The notes under the pieces were generated by a model. That model was not told where the DNA came from, searched no databases, and worked only from the letters and a program-made list of their open reading frames with translations. A stretch of DNA of 64,000 nucleotides, taken from an uncultured Fusobacterium sp. GTDB lineage: Bacteria > Fusobacteriota > Fusobacteriia > Fusobacteriales > Fusobacteriaceae. This document shows, piece by piece, positions 14,594 through 23,448 of the stretch. Each line of letters begins with the position of its first letter. Position 1 is the stretch's first letter. The stretch spans positions 3,088 to 67,087 of the forward strand of contig UQJY01000005.1 of the NCBI GenBank assembly GCA_900541465.1, given 5' to 3'. The translations under genes were made by a program, and so were the position numbers.

Positions 14594-17500
14594 TTATAAT
14601 TTTGAAATATCGAATATTTCAAGTTCTCCTGCTTTAAGATGTTTTTTCTCCATTCTTATTATTGCATTAAGAGTATCTATTGAAGTTAGAACTTCAACTC
14701 CATATTCTATAGCAGTTCTTCTCATTTTAAATCCATCTCTTTGAGCGTCATTTGCTTTTGTAGGTGTGTTGATTAAAAGATCAACTTTTCTGTTCATAAG
14801 CATTGTAAGAATATTTGGCTCTTCCTCTCCAACTCTTCTTACAACTTCTGCTTTCACTCCATGTTCTTCAAGATATTTTTGAGTTCCTGCTGTTGCGAAA
14901 AGCTCACATCCAAGTTCGATTAATTCTTTTGCAACTGGTAAAAATTCTTCTTTATCTTTATCTCTTATTGTTAAAAGGACTTTTCTTCCTGAAACTTTAT
15001 TAACTCTTTTTGCTGCAAGAAGTCCTTTATAGATTGCTTCGTCAACTGTATTTCCTATTCCTAAAACTTCCCCTGTTGATCTCATTTCAGGCCCAAGTGA
15101 TACTTCTACATTTGATAATTTTTCTGTTGAGAACACTGGAACTTTTACTGCAACAACATTTGGTTTTTTATAAATTCCTGTTCCATAGCCAATTTCATGT
15201 AAAGTTTCCCCTAAAATAATTCTTGTAGCAATTTCAATTACAGGAAGACCTGAAATTTTAGAAATATATGGAACTGTTCTTGATGATCTTGGGTTTACTT
15301 CGATTACATAAAGTTCATTTTCATAAGCTATGAATTGAATGTTCATCATTCCTTTTGTTCCTAAAGCTTTTGAAATTTTAGCTGTGATTTCAAGAACTTT
15401 TTCTTCTGTTCCTTCATATAGATTTTGCTGAGGATATACTGTTATTGAGTCTCCAGAGTGAACTCCTGCTCTTTCTAGGTGTTCCATTATTCCAGGAATA
15501 AGTACATCTTCACCGTCGCAGATTGCGTCAACTTCAAGTTCAATTCCGTTTAAGTATTTATCTATAAGAACTGGGTTTTCTGGGTCTCTGTCAAATGATG
15601 ATTCAAGATATTTTACAAGGTTGTATTCATCATGGCAGATTTCCATTCCTTGTCCTCCAAGAACATAAGAAGGTCTTACAAGAACAGGATATTTTATTTC
15701 GTTTGCAATTTCAATTCCGTGGTTGATATCCCAAACTGCTCTTCCTTTTGGTCTTTTTATATCAAGTTCTTCCATCATTTCTTCAAATTTTTCTCTATCT
15801 TCTGCTTCATCTATTTTTTCTGCAGAAGTTCCAAGAATTTTTATTCCTCTTTCAGCAAGAGCATTTGCAAGTTTTATTGCTGTCTGTCCTCCAAATTGAA
15901 GAATTACTCCTTCTGGATTTTCTTTTTCAATTATATTTAAAACATCTTCTAAAATTAATGGTTCAAAATATAATCTGTCAGCTGTATTGTAGTCTGTTGA
16001 AACTGTTTCTGGGTTGTTGTTTATGATTATGCTTTCAATTCCCATTTTCTTTAATGTTTTTATTGAGTGAACTGTACAATAGTCAAATTCGATTCCTTGC
16101 CCGATTCTTATTGGCCCTGAACCGATAACTATTATTTTTCTTCTGTTTTCAACTTCTACTTCATCATGCTCATCATATGTTGAATATAAGTAAGATGTTT
16201 GTGCTTTAAATTCTGCAGCACAAGTATCAACTCTCTTATATGCAGGGATTATTCCGTGCTCAAGTCTTTTGCTTCTTATGTCTTCTTCACTTACACCCAT
16301 AAGCTCTGCAATTCCTCTGTCAGAGAATCCTTTTTTCTTTAATTTTCTTAAGTATTCAACATCTAAATCTTTAAATTTAGTTTTCTTTAAAATTTCTTCC
16401 TGTTTTACAAGCCATTCGATTTTTTCCATGAAGAACTTATCTATACCTGTAATTTTTTGTAATTTTTCTTTTATATATCCTCTTCTTAACATTTCAGCAA
16501 CAACGAATATTCTTTCGTCGTCAGGTCTTACAACTGCTTTTTTTAGTTCTTCCATTGTAAGTTTTTTTACTGCCGGATGTTCTAAATTAAATCTTCCGAT
16601 TTCAAGAGATTTTAATCCTTTTAAGAAAGCTGCTTCAAAGTTGTCTCCTATTGACATAACTTCTCCTGTTGCCATCATTTTTGTTCCAAGAACTTTGTTT
16701 GCATTTCTGAATTTATCAAATGGCCATTTAGGAATTTTTGCAACTATATAGTCGATTGTCGGCTCTGTGCAGGCATAAGATTCTCCTGTAACTTCATTTA
16801 CAATTTCATCAAGAGTGTATCCTAAAGCAAGTTTTGTAGAAACTCTAGCTATTGGATATCCTGTTGCTTTTGATGCAAGAGCTGATGAACGAGAAACTCT
16901 TGGGTTAATTTCAATTATTGCATATTTCATTGATTTTGGGTGAAGAGCAAATTGAACGTTACATCCTCCTATAACTCCAACTTCATCTAATATTTTTAAT
17001 GCAGATTTTTTAAGCATAACTGCTTCTTTATGAGTTAAAGTTTGAGTAGGAGCAACAACTATTGAGTCTCCTGTGTGAATTCCAACTGGGTCAACGTTTT
17101 CCATATTACAAATTGTAATACAGTTTCCGTTTTTGTCTCTCATTACTTCATATTCTATTTCTTTCCATCCAAGGATAGATTTTTCAATAAGAACTTGTCC
17201 AACTCTTGAAAGAGCAAGTCCTTTTAATAATATTTCTTCAAGTTCTTTAGGGTTGTTTGCAATTCCTCCCCCTGTTCCTCCCATTGTGTAAGCTGGTCTT
17301 ACAACAACCGGGTATCCTATTTCTTTTGCAACGTCTCTTCCATGCTCTAAACTTTCAACGATTTCACTTTCAATGCAAGGCTCTCCTATTTTCTCCATAG
17401 TTTCTCTGAAGATTTCTCTGTCCTCACCTTTTTTTATTGACTCAACAGAAGTTCCTATTACTCTTACACCGTATTTTTCTAAAATTCCTTTTTCTGTAAG

Positions 17501-17800
17501 TTCAACAGCAAGGTTAAGAGCTGTCTGACCTCCCATTCCAGCAAGAAGTGAGTCAGGTCTTTCTTTAGCAATTACTTTCTCAACAAATTCTGCTGTAATC
17601 GGTTCAACATAAATTCTGTCTGCAACAGTTTTGTCTGTCATTATTGTTGCCGGGTTTGAGTTTATTAATACAACTTCAATTCCTTCGCTTTTTAAAGTTT
17701 CACAGGCTTGTGTTCCTGAATAGTCAAATTCTGCTGCCTGTCCTATGATAATTGGTCCTGAACCTATTACTAATACTTTTTTTATTGATTTATCCAACAT
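14594..17800 (-). CDS. carB: carbamoyl-phosphate synthase large subunit
   Basis: Makes carbamoyl phosphate from bicarbonate, two ATP and ammonia. At 1068 residues it has the full duplicated layout: two ATP-grasp halves beginning [18 protein letters not shown] and [17 protein letters not shown], the oligomerisation domain near residues 400-550, and a C-terminal MGS-like allosteric domain ([12 protein letters not shown]) that binds UMP in relatives. AGGAGG ribosome binding site, 31 bases after carA. Because the partner CarA lacks its glutaminase triad, this subunit probably draws on free ammonia. Confidence 0.96.
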   Translation of the reverse strand: MLDKSIKKVLVIGSGPIIIGQAAEFDYSGTQACETLKSEGIEVVLINSNPATIMTDKTVADRIYVEPITAEFVEKVIAKERPDSLLAGMGGQTALNLAVELTEKGILEKYGVRVIGTSVESIKKGEDREIFRETMEKIGEPCIESEIVESLEHGRDVAKEIGYPVVVRPAYTMGGTGGGIANNPKELEEILLKGLALSRVGQVLIEKSILGWKEIEYEVMRDKNGNCITICNMENVDPVGIHTGDSIVVAPTQTLTHKEAVMLKKSALKILDEVGVIGGCNVQFALHPKSMKYAIIEINPRVSRSSALASKATGYPIARVSTKLALGYTLDEIVNEVTGESYACTEPTIDYIVAKIPKWPFDKFRNANKVLGTKMMATGEVMSIGDNFEAAFLKGLKSLEIGRFNLEHPAVKKLTMEELKKAVVRPDDERIFVVAEMLRRGYIKEKLQKITGIDKFFMEKIEWLVKQEEILKKTKFKDLDVEYLRKLKKKGFSDRGIAELMGVSEEDIRSKRLEHGIIPAYKRVDTCAAEFKAQTSYLYSTYDEHDEVEVENRRKIIVIGSGPIRIGQGIEFDYCTVHSIKTLKKMGIESIIINNNPETVSTDYNTADRLYFEPLILEDVLNIIEKENPEGVILQFGGQTAIKLANALAERGIKILGTSAEKIDEAEDREKFEEMMEELDIKRPKGRAVWDINHGIEIANEIKYPVLVRPSYVLGGQGMEICHDEYNLVKYLESSFDRDPENPVLIDKYLNGIELEVDAICDGEDVLIPGIMEHLERAGVHSGDSITVYPQQNLYEGTEEKVLEITAKISKALGTKGMMNIQFIAYENELYVIEVNPRSSRTVPYISKISGLPVIEIATRIILGETLHEIGYGTGIYKKPNVVAVKVPVFSTEKLSNVEVSLGPEMRSTGEVLGIGNTVDEAIYKGLLAAKRVNKVSGRKVLLTIRDKDKEEFLPVAKELIELGCELFATAGTQKYLEEHGVKAEVVRRVGEEEPNILTMLMNRKVDLLINTPTKANDAQRDGFKMRRTAIEYGVEVLTSIDTLNAIIRMEKKHLKAGELEIFDISKL

Positions 17801-17831
17801 TATTTATTTCCTCCTAAAATTTCTCAAACGA

Positions 17832-18866
17832 TTAAACAAGTTTTAAAAAGTTTACAAAAACATCTTTTGGACTTTCATATAAGTCTGGCATAAATTGTAC
17901 ACCAACAACTTTTAAATCATCATTTTTCATTCCTTCTATTGTTTTTACATTTACTCCCTGATGAGTCATTTCCATTCCTTCAGGAAGTTCTTCAACAACA
18001 TATCCTGCATTTTGAGAAGTAGTTATTATTTTTCCTGCTGCCATATCTCTTACAGGATATCCTCCTCTGTGTCCGTATTTAAGTTTTGCAACTTTTCCTC
18101 CTAGAGCAAGAGCTATAACCTGATGCCCTAAAACTTCTCCGAATACAGAAATTTTTCCTATAACTTTTTTAAGTTCTTCTATTGTTTCTGTAAGGTCAGC
18201 TGGATTTCCAGGTCCGTTTGAAACCACAAGAGCAGATAAATTTTCATTTAAAATTTCTTCAGCTTTTGTGTTGTATGGGAATACAACAACGTTAAATCCT
18301 TGAGATTCAAGATAAGCTAATGTGCTTTTCTTAACTCCTAAATCAAGAACTCCTATTCTTTTTCCTTCACCTTTGATTTCATATTTTTCTTTACAGCTTA
18401 CTTCACTCACTGCATTTTTATTTGAAAAACTGTTAAATCTTTCTTGAATTTCTTTTTTTGTTAAATCTTCTGCTGTAATTATAGCTTTCATTGAACCATT
18501 ATCTCTTATAATCTGAGTAAGGTATCTTGTATCTATTCCTTTAAATCCTGTAACATTGTATTGTCTTAAGAAACCGTCAAGAGTCATTTCACATCTGAAA
18601 TTGTTTGGCAGTTTTGCATCTTCTTTAATAATAAGAGCTTTTAACTGAACTTTGTCTGATTCCATATCTTCAGTGTTGATACCATAGTTTCCTATCATAG
18701 GATAAGTCATTACCATCATCATTCCATGTCCTGCAGGATCTGTAAGCATTTCCTGATATCCTGTCATTCCTGTGTTGAACGAAATTTCTCCTACTGAATC
18801 TGCAAGTTCTCCAAAGATTTTTCCTTCAAAGACCTTCCCATTTTCAAGAATTAATTTTCCTTTCAT
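17832..18866 (-). CDS. carA: carbamoyl-phosphate synthase small subunit, catalytically dead glutaminase
   Basis: The CarA fold is clear: the N-terminal CarB-interface domain (SFNTGMTGYQEMLTDP) and a class I glutaminase domain with VVSNGPGNPAD and the YGHRGGYPV stretch. The triad, however, is gone. The nucleophile motif GxCxGHQ reads GEVLGHQ (Val245, codon 18132-18134), and the HPE motif reads MPD (Met326 and Asp328). So it should not hydrolyse glutamine and probably serves as a structural partner of CarB. Length of 344 residues, intact frame and a good ribosome binding site argue against decay. It sits behind its own attenuator. Confidence 0.93.
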   Translation of the reverse strand: MKGKLILENGKVFEGKIFGELADSVGEISFNTGMTGYQEMLTDPAGHGMMMVMTYPMIGNYGINTEDMESDKVQLKALIIKEDAKLPNNFRCEMTLDGFLRQYNVTGFKGIDTRYLTQIIRDNGSMKAIITAEDLTKKEIQERFNSFSNKNAVSEVSCKEKYEIKGEGKRIGVLDLGVKKSTLAYLESQGFNVVVFPYNTKAEEILNENLSALVVSNGPGNPADLTETIEELKKVIGKISVFGEVLGHQVIALALGGKVAKLKYGHRGGYPVRDMAAGKIITTSQNAGYVVEELPEGMEMTHQGVNVKTIEGMKNDDLKVVGVQFMPDLYESPKDVFVNFLKLV

Positions 18867-18890
18867 TAAAAACCTCCCAAAATATTATCT

Positions 18891-18921
18891 AAAAAAAAAG
18901 ATATAACGTTTGTTATATCTT
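18891..18921 (-). terminator. attenuator terminator in the carA leader
   Basis: Ten-base perfect stem AAGATATAAC / GTTATATCTT (minus strand; arms 18912-18921 and 18898-18907), four-base loop, then U residues. The leader stop codon TAA (18913-18915) lies inside the 5' arm, so a ribosome completing the leader ORF would melt it. Confidence 0.85.
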
Positions 18922-19038
18922 AGCTACAAAATTAAATATAAAATTGAAAAATATAAAAAAAGCATTAAAAAATGAGCTAATTCCAGAAAAAATGTTATTC
19001 TTAAAATTCTTCCATTCTCTCCTTCTCATCTTTTCCAC
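18913..19038 (-). CDS. carA leader peptide, pyrL-like
   Basis: Forty-one codons from GTG 19038, or 38 from ATG 19029. GGGAGG lies only 3 bases before the GTG and 12 before the ATG, so the start is uncertain. The peptide has eleven Phe, ten encoded UUU, giving long U runs immediately before the terminator. Residues 16-23 read IFSGISSF, matching IFSGFSVF of the pyrB leader. Basic N-terminal part (MRRREWKNFK). I infer it reports RNA polymerase speed, that is UTP supply, to the terminator. Too short and too hydrophobic to suggest an enzyme. Confidence 0.75.
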   Translation of the reverse strand: MEKMRRREWKNFKNNIFSGISSFFNAFFIFFNFIFNFVAKI

Positions 19039-19067
19039 TTGCCTCCCAGATTTTATTTCTGAAGAAG

Positions 19068-19096
19068 AGTATACTTCAAAAAATAAATTTTGTCAA
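19068..19096 (-). promoter_or_regulatory. carAB promoter
   Basis: Consensus TTGACA (19091-19096), 17-base spacer, TATACT (19068-19073) on the minus strand. The leader start lies about 25-30 bases after the predicted transcription start. The 330 bases between carA and grdX otherwise hold only the leader unit and a plus-strand TATAAT (19156-19161) for grdX. Confidence 0.88.
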
Positions 19097-19195
19097 TAAA
19101 TTTTTTGTTTTAACTTTATCAAAATTTATATATTTTTTTAATTTTTCTTTTATGATATAATTTATACATAATGGTTTAATATTGGGAGGATTTTT

Positions 19196-19573
19196 ATGGA
19201 ATTCATTATTATTACAAATAATCCAAAAGTTTATAATTTTTACAAAGAAACTGATGAAATTATTTTTTTAAAAGGAAAAACTCTGCTTCAGCTTTTAGAA
19301 GAAATTAACAACTATGTCATAAAAGGGCATAAAATTTTAAGCGACCCAATAGTATCACACATTGAAAACAGCAGCAATCCTTTTAAAACGATTTTAATTT
19401 CAAAATATCCTGCTGAAAATAATATGAGTTCTCTTGATATTATCGGAGGTGTATTGCAGATTGCAGAAAAACTTCCTGCTCCTCTTCCTCTTACAACAGA
19501 TGAAAATATTCTTGAGGAGTTCAGATTTATAGATCTTAACCTTATTATAAACAGCATAAAAGAATTAAATTAA
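19196..19573 (+). CDS. grdX: GrdX family protein
   Basis: A 125-residue protein opening IIITNNPKVYNFY, followed by a YVIKGHKILSDPIVSHI stretch and PFKTILISK, the pattern of GrdX from clostridial glycine/sarcosine reductase clusters. GrdX has no established function. No other grd gene is in this window, so it is detached from its usual operon. GGGAGG ribosome binding site; cotranscribed with the next gene (17-base gap). Divergent from carA. Confidence 0.75.
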   Translation: MEFIIITNNPKVYNFYKETDEIIFLKGKTLLQLLEEINNYVIKGHKILSDPIVSHIENSSNPFKTILISKYPAENNMSSLDIIGGVLQIAEKLPAPLPLTTDENILEEFRFIDLNLIINSIKELN

Positions 19574-19589
19574 TAAAAGGGGGATATCT

Positions 19590-20246
19590 ATGACAGCAAA
19601 TAATCTTTTTAAACAGCTTATTGAAAAAGCAGAATTCAGATTTATCCCTGTATATGATTTAAGAGATAATTCTGTTTATGGATATAAAATTATAAAAGAC
19701 TTTGATGCAGTGGGCTTTCCAAATAAAGAGGAAGTTTATGATTTTGCCTTTGATGAGGGGATATTAGAATTTTTTCTTGTAAAACTTCAAGAAAGAGTTT
19801 ATCAGGCAGCTGAGGAGCTTGGATATTTAAACTGTAAACTTTTTCACACAATAAGAGTAAATTATATAGGAGATGCCTACTATTTTTCATCTGCAATGGA
19901 CAGATTAAGTTCAAAATTTCATTTAAAAAAAGAAAATATTATCTTTGAACTTAAAGGGGCAAGCGACTGGAAAAATCTCGATCAATTTTTGGAAGCCATT
20001 GAAGATGAAGATGACGAAGAAGAGTGTGCCATCATGTTTAAAGAAACTCCTGAGTTTCCTTTAAATATAAATATGATACGCTATCTTGACCCCAGCTTTG
20101 TAGAAGCTATGTCTCTTGAATCTGTAAAAAATTTGAAAGAAGATAAAGAAGTAGAAAGTAAAATTATCTTTAAGATTCCTAAAGATAAAAATTATTCTAA
20201 TGAAGAACTTTTAAAAGCCGGAGTGGACTTAGCCTATACTTTATAA
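19590..20246 (+). CDS. degenerate EAL-like domain protein
   Basis: A 218-residue protein I do not recognise with certainty. The start FRFIPVYDLRDNSVYGYKII resembles the first strand and helix of EAL phosphodiesterases (PIVDLxxxxVxGYEALxR), and later IRVNYIGDAYYFSSAM and a KENIIFELKG stretch resemble the VNLSP and LEITE regions. The catalytic EAL triplet and the second Glu are not preserved, so enzymatic c-di-GMP hydrolysis is unlikely. A very acidic stretch (EDEDDEEE) lies near residues 135-145. GGGGGA ribosome binding site, cotranscribed with grdX. It could instead be an unrelated TIM-barrel-like fold. Confidence 0.6.
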   Translation: MTANNLFKQLIEKAEFRFIPVYDLRDNSVYGYKIIKDFDAVGFPNKEEVYDFAFDEGILEFFLVKLQERVYQAAEELGYLNCKLFHTIRVNYIGDAYYFSSAMDRLSSKFHLKKENIIFELKGASDWKNLDQFLEAIEDEDDEEECAIMFKETPEFPLNINMIRYLDPSFVEAMSLESVKNLKEDKEVESKIIFKIPKDKNYSNEELLKAGVDLAYTL

Positions 20247-20256
20247 AAATATACTG

Positions 20257-20296
20257 TTACTTTTCTTTTTTCAAAAAAAGAAAAGTAACCAAAAGA
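20257..20296. repeat. short hairpin repeat, copy A
   Basis: TTACTTTTCTTTTT (20257-20270) and AAAAAGAAAAGTAA (20275-20288) form a 14-bp perfect stem, followed by CCAAAAGAA. Nearly identical to the hairpin at 37405-37444. It lies at the outer end of the element at 20302-20500 and may also terminate the grdX unit. Confidence 0.8.
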
Positions 20297-20301
20297 ATAT
20301 T

Positions 20302-20500
20302 GGAGCTGTTGCAAATCTGTAAAAATAAAATTTTATACCGTGAAAATATTTTTTATTTATATTGTTCGTTTCACTAAAAATGACAAACTCACTTCGTTCA
20401 AACATGTCATTTTTTAACGTTCAACTCACTTCATAAATCACAAAAATATTTTCAATCTCCTAAAATTTTATTTTTACAATTTAGAAAATGCAACAGCCCT
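20302..20500 (-). repeat. interspersed nested-palindrome element, copy 2
   Basis: Between convergent genes. Outer arms GCTGTTGCA (20305-20313) / TGCAACAGC (20489-20497), then GTAAAAATAAAATTTTA / its complement (20319-20335 and 20461-20477), then GAAAATATTTTT / AAAAATATTTTC, then an inner stem AAAAATGACA / TGTCATTTTT. The core on the minus strand is GAACGAAGTGAGTT (20386-20399). The minus-strand orientation places it directly downstream of the gene ending at 20506. Confidence 0.85.
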
Positions 20501-20505
20501 ATTTT

Positions 20506-22971
20506 TTATTTTAATTCTTTTTTAATTGTATTATAAACTTTTTCTGTAATTTCTTCATAACTCATATCTGAAGGATATATTTTTTCCAGGAATTTAACTT
20601 TTACATCTCCCCCTTTTGGATATTTTGAGCTTGGAGGATATGCTTCATAAGCTCCGTCTAAAACAAAAGGAACTATCGGAATATTTAATTCTTTTGAAAG
20701 AATTGCAAAGAATTTTTTGAAATTATTAATTTTTCCGTCTCTTGTTCTTGTCCCCTCTGGGAAAATTACAATATTTTTTCCATTTCTAAGAGCTTTTGAA
20801 AGCATCTGTAAAGAGTTTACAAGATTTTTATTGATATCCACGAAAATTATATTTGAGTTTTCACCCATAAATTTCATATAACCTTTTTTGAAGTGTTTTA
20901 TATCTGCGAAATAATATGTTTTATCCAATACTGAATTCGGTACAGCCTGATTTACTATAAATCCATCAAGGAAACTTTGATGGTTTCCAGCAAAAATAAC
21001 AGGTTCATTCTTTTCTATATTTTCAAGTCCCTCTTTTTTTACTTTAACAAAGAAAAGAAAAGCAGGTTTTAATATGAATTTTATTATTTTTCCAATTCCA
21101 TTTGACTTTGGAAGTTCTCCTTCTGTATCCTTTGAAAGAATTTCTTTCCAATCCATTTTTGTGTCATTCATCATTTCTTTAGAATGTTTTTCCACATATT
21201 CAGCTAATTTTTCAACTGTACAGTGCTCAACAAAAGTCTGTTCATCTATTTTTACACCAAAAGTTCCCTCAATATGTGATAAAAGTTCTACTGTATCAAG
21301 AGAATCAAGACCTAAATCAAGTTCTAAATGTGCATTTGGAATTATCGGCTTATTCTTTATTGATTTTAAGAAAGCTGAAATATTTTTGTATTCTTCTGTT
21401 GACGGCTCAACAATATTCTGAACTTTTTCTTCTTTTTTATTTATAACATCTTTAAGCATAAATCTTCTGATTTTTCCAATTTTAGTTTTTGGAAGCTCTT
21501 CCTGAACAATTTTTACATCAAGAACTTTTTTATAACTTGCTGCCTGTTTGTTATATTTATCTATAACACCTTTTTTGAAAGTTTCTGTAATATTTGTAAT
21601 TCCCTCTTCGTGAAGTTTATAAAAATCTGGATAGATAACCGCTGTAAGCTTGTCCTCATAATCCATTATCGCCATCTCTTTTATAAGGTCAGTATTTGCC
21701 ATTATCCACTGCTCTATTTCAATAGGATTTATATTTTTACCATTTGAAAGAACTATCATCTCTTTTTTTCTTCCTGTTACATATAAAAGACCGTTTTTAA
21801 TTTCTCCCAAGTCTCCTGTATGGAACCAGCCGTCTTTATCTATAACTTCCGCTGTTGCATCAGGTCTTCCATAATATCCTTTCATTACGTTTCTTCCCTT
21901 TGCAAGAATTTCCCCTTCATCAGCAATTTTTACAGTTACTCCTGTAAGAATTTTTCCTGCACTTCCAGGAACAACTTCATCTGTAGGAGTAAAGCTTATC
22001 ATTGGAGATGTTTCTGTAAGACCGTACCCCTCACACACATCTATTCCAAGAGTAAGAAAATCTCTTGAAACCTGAGGGTCAAGTTTTGAACCTCCAGAAA
22101 CAAAAAATCTTATATTTCCTCCGAAGCCGTCATGAACTTTTTTAAATATTTTTCTGCTGAAATTTTTACTGTTTATTTTTTCTGCAAGTTTAAAAATAAA
22201 CTTTGTAATTTTTCCACCGTTTATTTTTTCCATTATTTTTTTGTGAAGCATTTCCCAAAGTTTTGGAACACCAATAATAAATGTAATTTTATATTTTTGA
22301 AGAGCTTCAACCATTGCCTGTGAAGAAACTTCTTTTAGAAATACTATTGTAGCCCCTTTTCCAAGAGGAACAACCCCTGCTCCAAGAAGAGGGAAAATAT
22401 GGTGCATTGGAAGAAGAGCAAGAACTCTGTCTGTTGTTCTGAACATTTTATATTCATCAAGCCCTTCCATGTTTATTAAAATATTATCAAACATAAGCAT
22501 TACACCTTTTGGATTTCCTGTTGTCCCTGAAGTGTAAAGAATAAGAGATACAAAATATTTATCCTCTATCTCTATTGTTAAATCGTCTCCTGTATAATCA
22601 ACAGGAATATCATCAACCACAAGAATTTCTACAGAATTTTCCATTCCTGCAAGCTCTAAACCTTTTGCTGCTGCTTTATAATTTACTCTTGATGTAAAAA
22701 TATATTTCGGCTTACAGTCTTTTATATAATATGTAAGCTCTTCTCCTGAAAATCCGCCGTCAAGGCAGACACAAGTTCCCTGTTTATTCCATATCCCTAA
22801 AAAGCTGAATAAAAGTTCAGGTCTGTTTTCCATAAAAATTATTACTCTGTCTTCTTTTTTTATATTTATTCTTTCGCTGAAACTTTTAGCACTTAAAATA
22901 ACTTCTTTGTATGAATATTCCCTGTCATCATAAATTATAGCTGTTTTATTATAATCTTTTACAAATATCAA
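20506..22971 (-). CDS. fatty acid ligase - ACP - acyltransferase fusion (Aas-like)
   Basis: Three lipid modules in one 821-residue chain. An AMP-forming acyl ligase covers about residues 1-520 (LYTSGTTGNPKG, GYGLTE, HTGDLG). An acyl-carrier domain at about 540-610 has LGLDSLDTVELL, with Ser as phosphopantetheine site. A PlsC-type acyltransferase from about 640 has NHQSFLDG (HX4D) and FPEGTRT. It probably activates free fatty acid, loads it on its own carrier and transfers it to a lyso-phospholipid, like E. coli Aas but with the domains reversed and an ACP added. TTG start after GGAGAG. Its promoter overlaps the ACATATGT operator. Confidence 0.88.
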   Translation of the reverse strand: MIFVKDYNKTAIIYDDREYSYKEVILSAKSFSERINIKKEDRVIIFMENRPELLFSFLGIWNKQGTCVCLDGGFSGEELTYYIKDCKPKYIFTSRVNYKAAAKGLELAGMENSVEILVVDDIPVDYTGDDLTIEIEDKYFVSLILYTSGTTGNPKGVMLMFDNILINMEGLDEYKMFRTTDRVLALLPMHHIFPLLGAGVVPLGKGATIVFLKEVSSQAMVEALQKYKITFIIGVPKLWEMLHKKIMEKINGGKITKFIFKLAEKINSKNFSRKIFKKVHDGFGGNIRFFVSGGSKLDPQVSRDFLTLGIDVCEGYGLTETSPMISFTPTDEVVPGSAGKILTGVTVKIADEGEILAKGRNVMKGYYGRPDATAEVIDKDGWFHTGDLGEIKNGLLYVTGRKKEMIVLSNGKNINPIEIEQWIMANTDLIKEMAIMDYEDKLTAVIYPDFYKLHEEGITNITETFKKGVIDKYNKQAASYKKVLDVKIVQEELPKTKIGKIRRFMLKDVINKKEEKVQNIVEPSTEEYKNISAFLKSIKNKPIIPNAHLELDLGLDSLDTVELLSHIEGTFGVKIDEQTFVEHCTVEKLAEYVEKHSKEMMNDTKMDWKEILSKDTEGELPKSNGIGKIIKFILKPAFLFFVKVKKEGLENIEKNEPVIFAGNHQSFLDGFIVNQAVPNSVLDKTYYFADIKHFKKGYMKFMGENSNIIFVDINKNLVNSLQMLSKALRNGKNIVIFPEGTRTRDGKINNFKKFFAILSKELNIPIVPFVLDGAYEAYPPSSKYPKGGDVKVKFLEKIYPSDMSYEEITEKVYNTIKKELK

Positions 22972-23001
22972 CCTTTATCTCTCTCCTTTTATAAAAATAT
23001 A

Positions 23002-23050
23002 ACATATGTAATTTTAAAAGAATTATAACACATTTATGAAATACTAACAA
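23002..23050 (-). promoter_or_regulatory. promoter and candidate operator of the ligase-acyltransferase gene
   Basis: TTGTTA (23045-23050), 17-base spacer, TATAAT (23022-23027) on the minus strand. The palindrome ACATATGT (23002-23009) sits a few bases past the predicted start, where a bound repressor would block transcription. The same palindrome occurs before the FabK-like gene. Confidence 0.65.
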
Positions 23051-23070
23051 TGAGTTTATAAAAGATTTTA

Positions 23071-23097
23071 TTGACAAAGTTAACTTTATAATATATC
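23071..23097 (+). promoter_or_regulatory. promoter region with perfect palindrome before the LysO pair
   Basis: TTGACA (23071-23076) overlaps a perfect 12-base palindrome, AAAGTTAACTTT (23076-23087), followed by TATAAT/TATATC. The palindrome in the promoter spacer is a likely operator; its regulator is not identifiable. Confidence 0.5.
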
Positions 23098-23142
23098 CTT
23101 AAATTTAATATTTATTTTTTATGGTTTAGGGGGTTTTTATAT

Positions 23143-23448
23143 ATGGGACAAATTTTTTTGTATGTTGCCATCATGTCTTTTGGAGCAATTCTTGCAAAGA
23201 AAAAAATGATACCTCAATCTATTAAAAAAAGATTGGGAACTTTTCAATCTATATCACTTTTTATTCTTTTAGGAACTATGGGATATAAAATAGGTATTGA
23301 TGACAGCCTTCTTGCAAATTTTAAAATTATAGGAAAGCAGTCTGTAATATTTGCCCTTTGTACAGCTGGAGGAAGTGTTCTATTTACATATCTTTGTTTT
23401 ATGGGAATAAAAACTCTTTCATCTAAAAATAAAGAGGGGGTAAAATAA
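23143..23448 (+). CDS. LysO family transporter, N-terminal part as separate protein
   Basis: A 101-residue membrane protein with three hydrophobic segments, matching the N-terminal part of LysO (YbjE, DUF340), the lysine exporter of E. coli. It ends with TAA directly followed by the ATG of the next gene in the same reading frame. GAGGGGG before that stop supplies the ribosome binding site for the second gene, which suggests a stable two-gene arrangement and not a recent nonsense mutation. Confidence 0.8.
   Translation: MGQIFLYVAIMSFGAILAKKKMIPQSIKKRLGTFQSISLFILLGTMGYKIGIDDSLLANFKIIGKQSVIFALCTAGGSVLFTYLCFMGIKTLSSKNKEGVK

Noticed and set aside
17832..18866. carA as a decaying pseudogene
   Set aside because: Full length, intact frame, strong ribosome binding site, dedicated promoter and attenuator; the other motifs (SNGPGNP, GHQ) are kept.
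20302..20500. Complete insertion sequence
   Set aside because: Inverted ends are present but there is no transposase frame. At most it is a MITE-like non-autonomous element.
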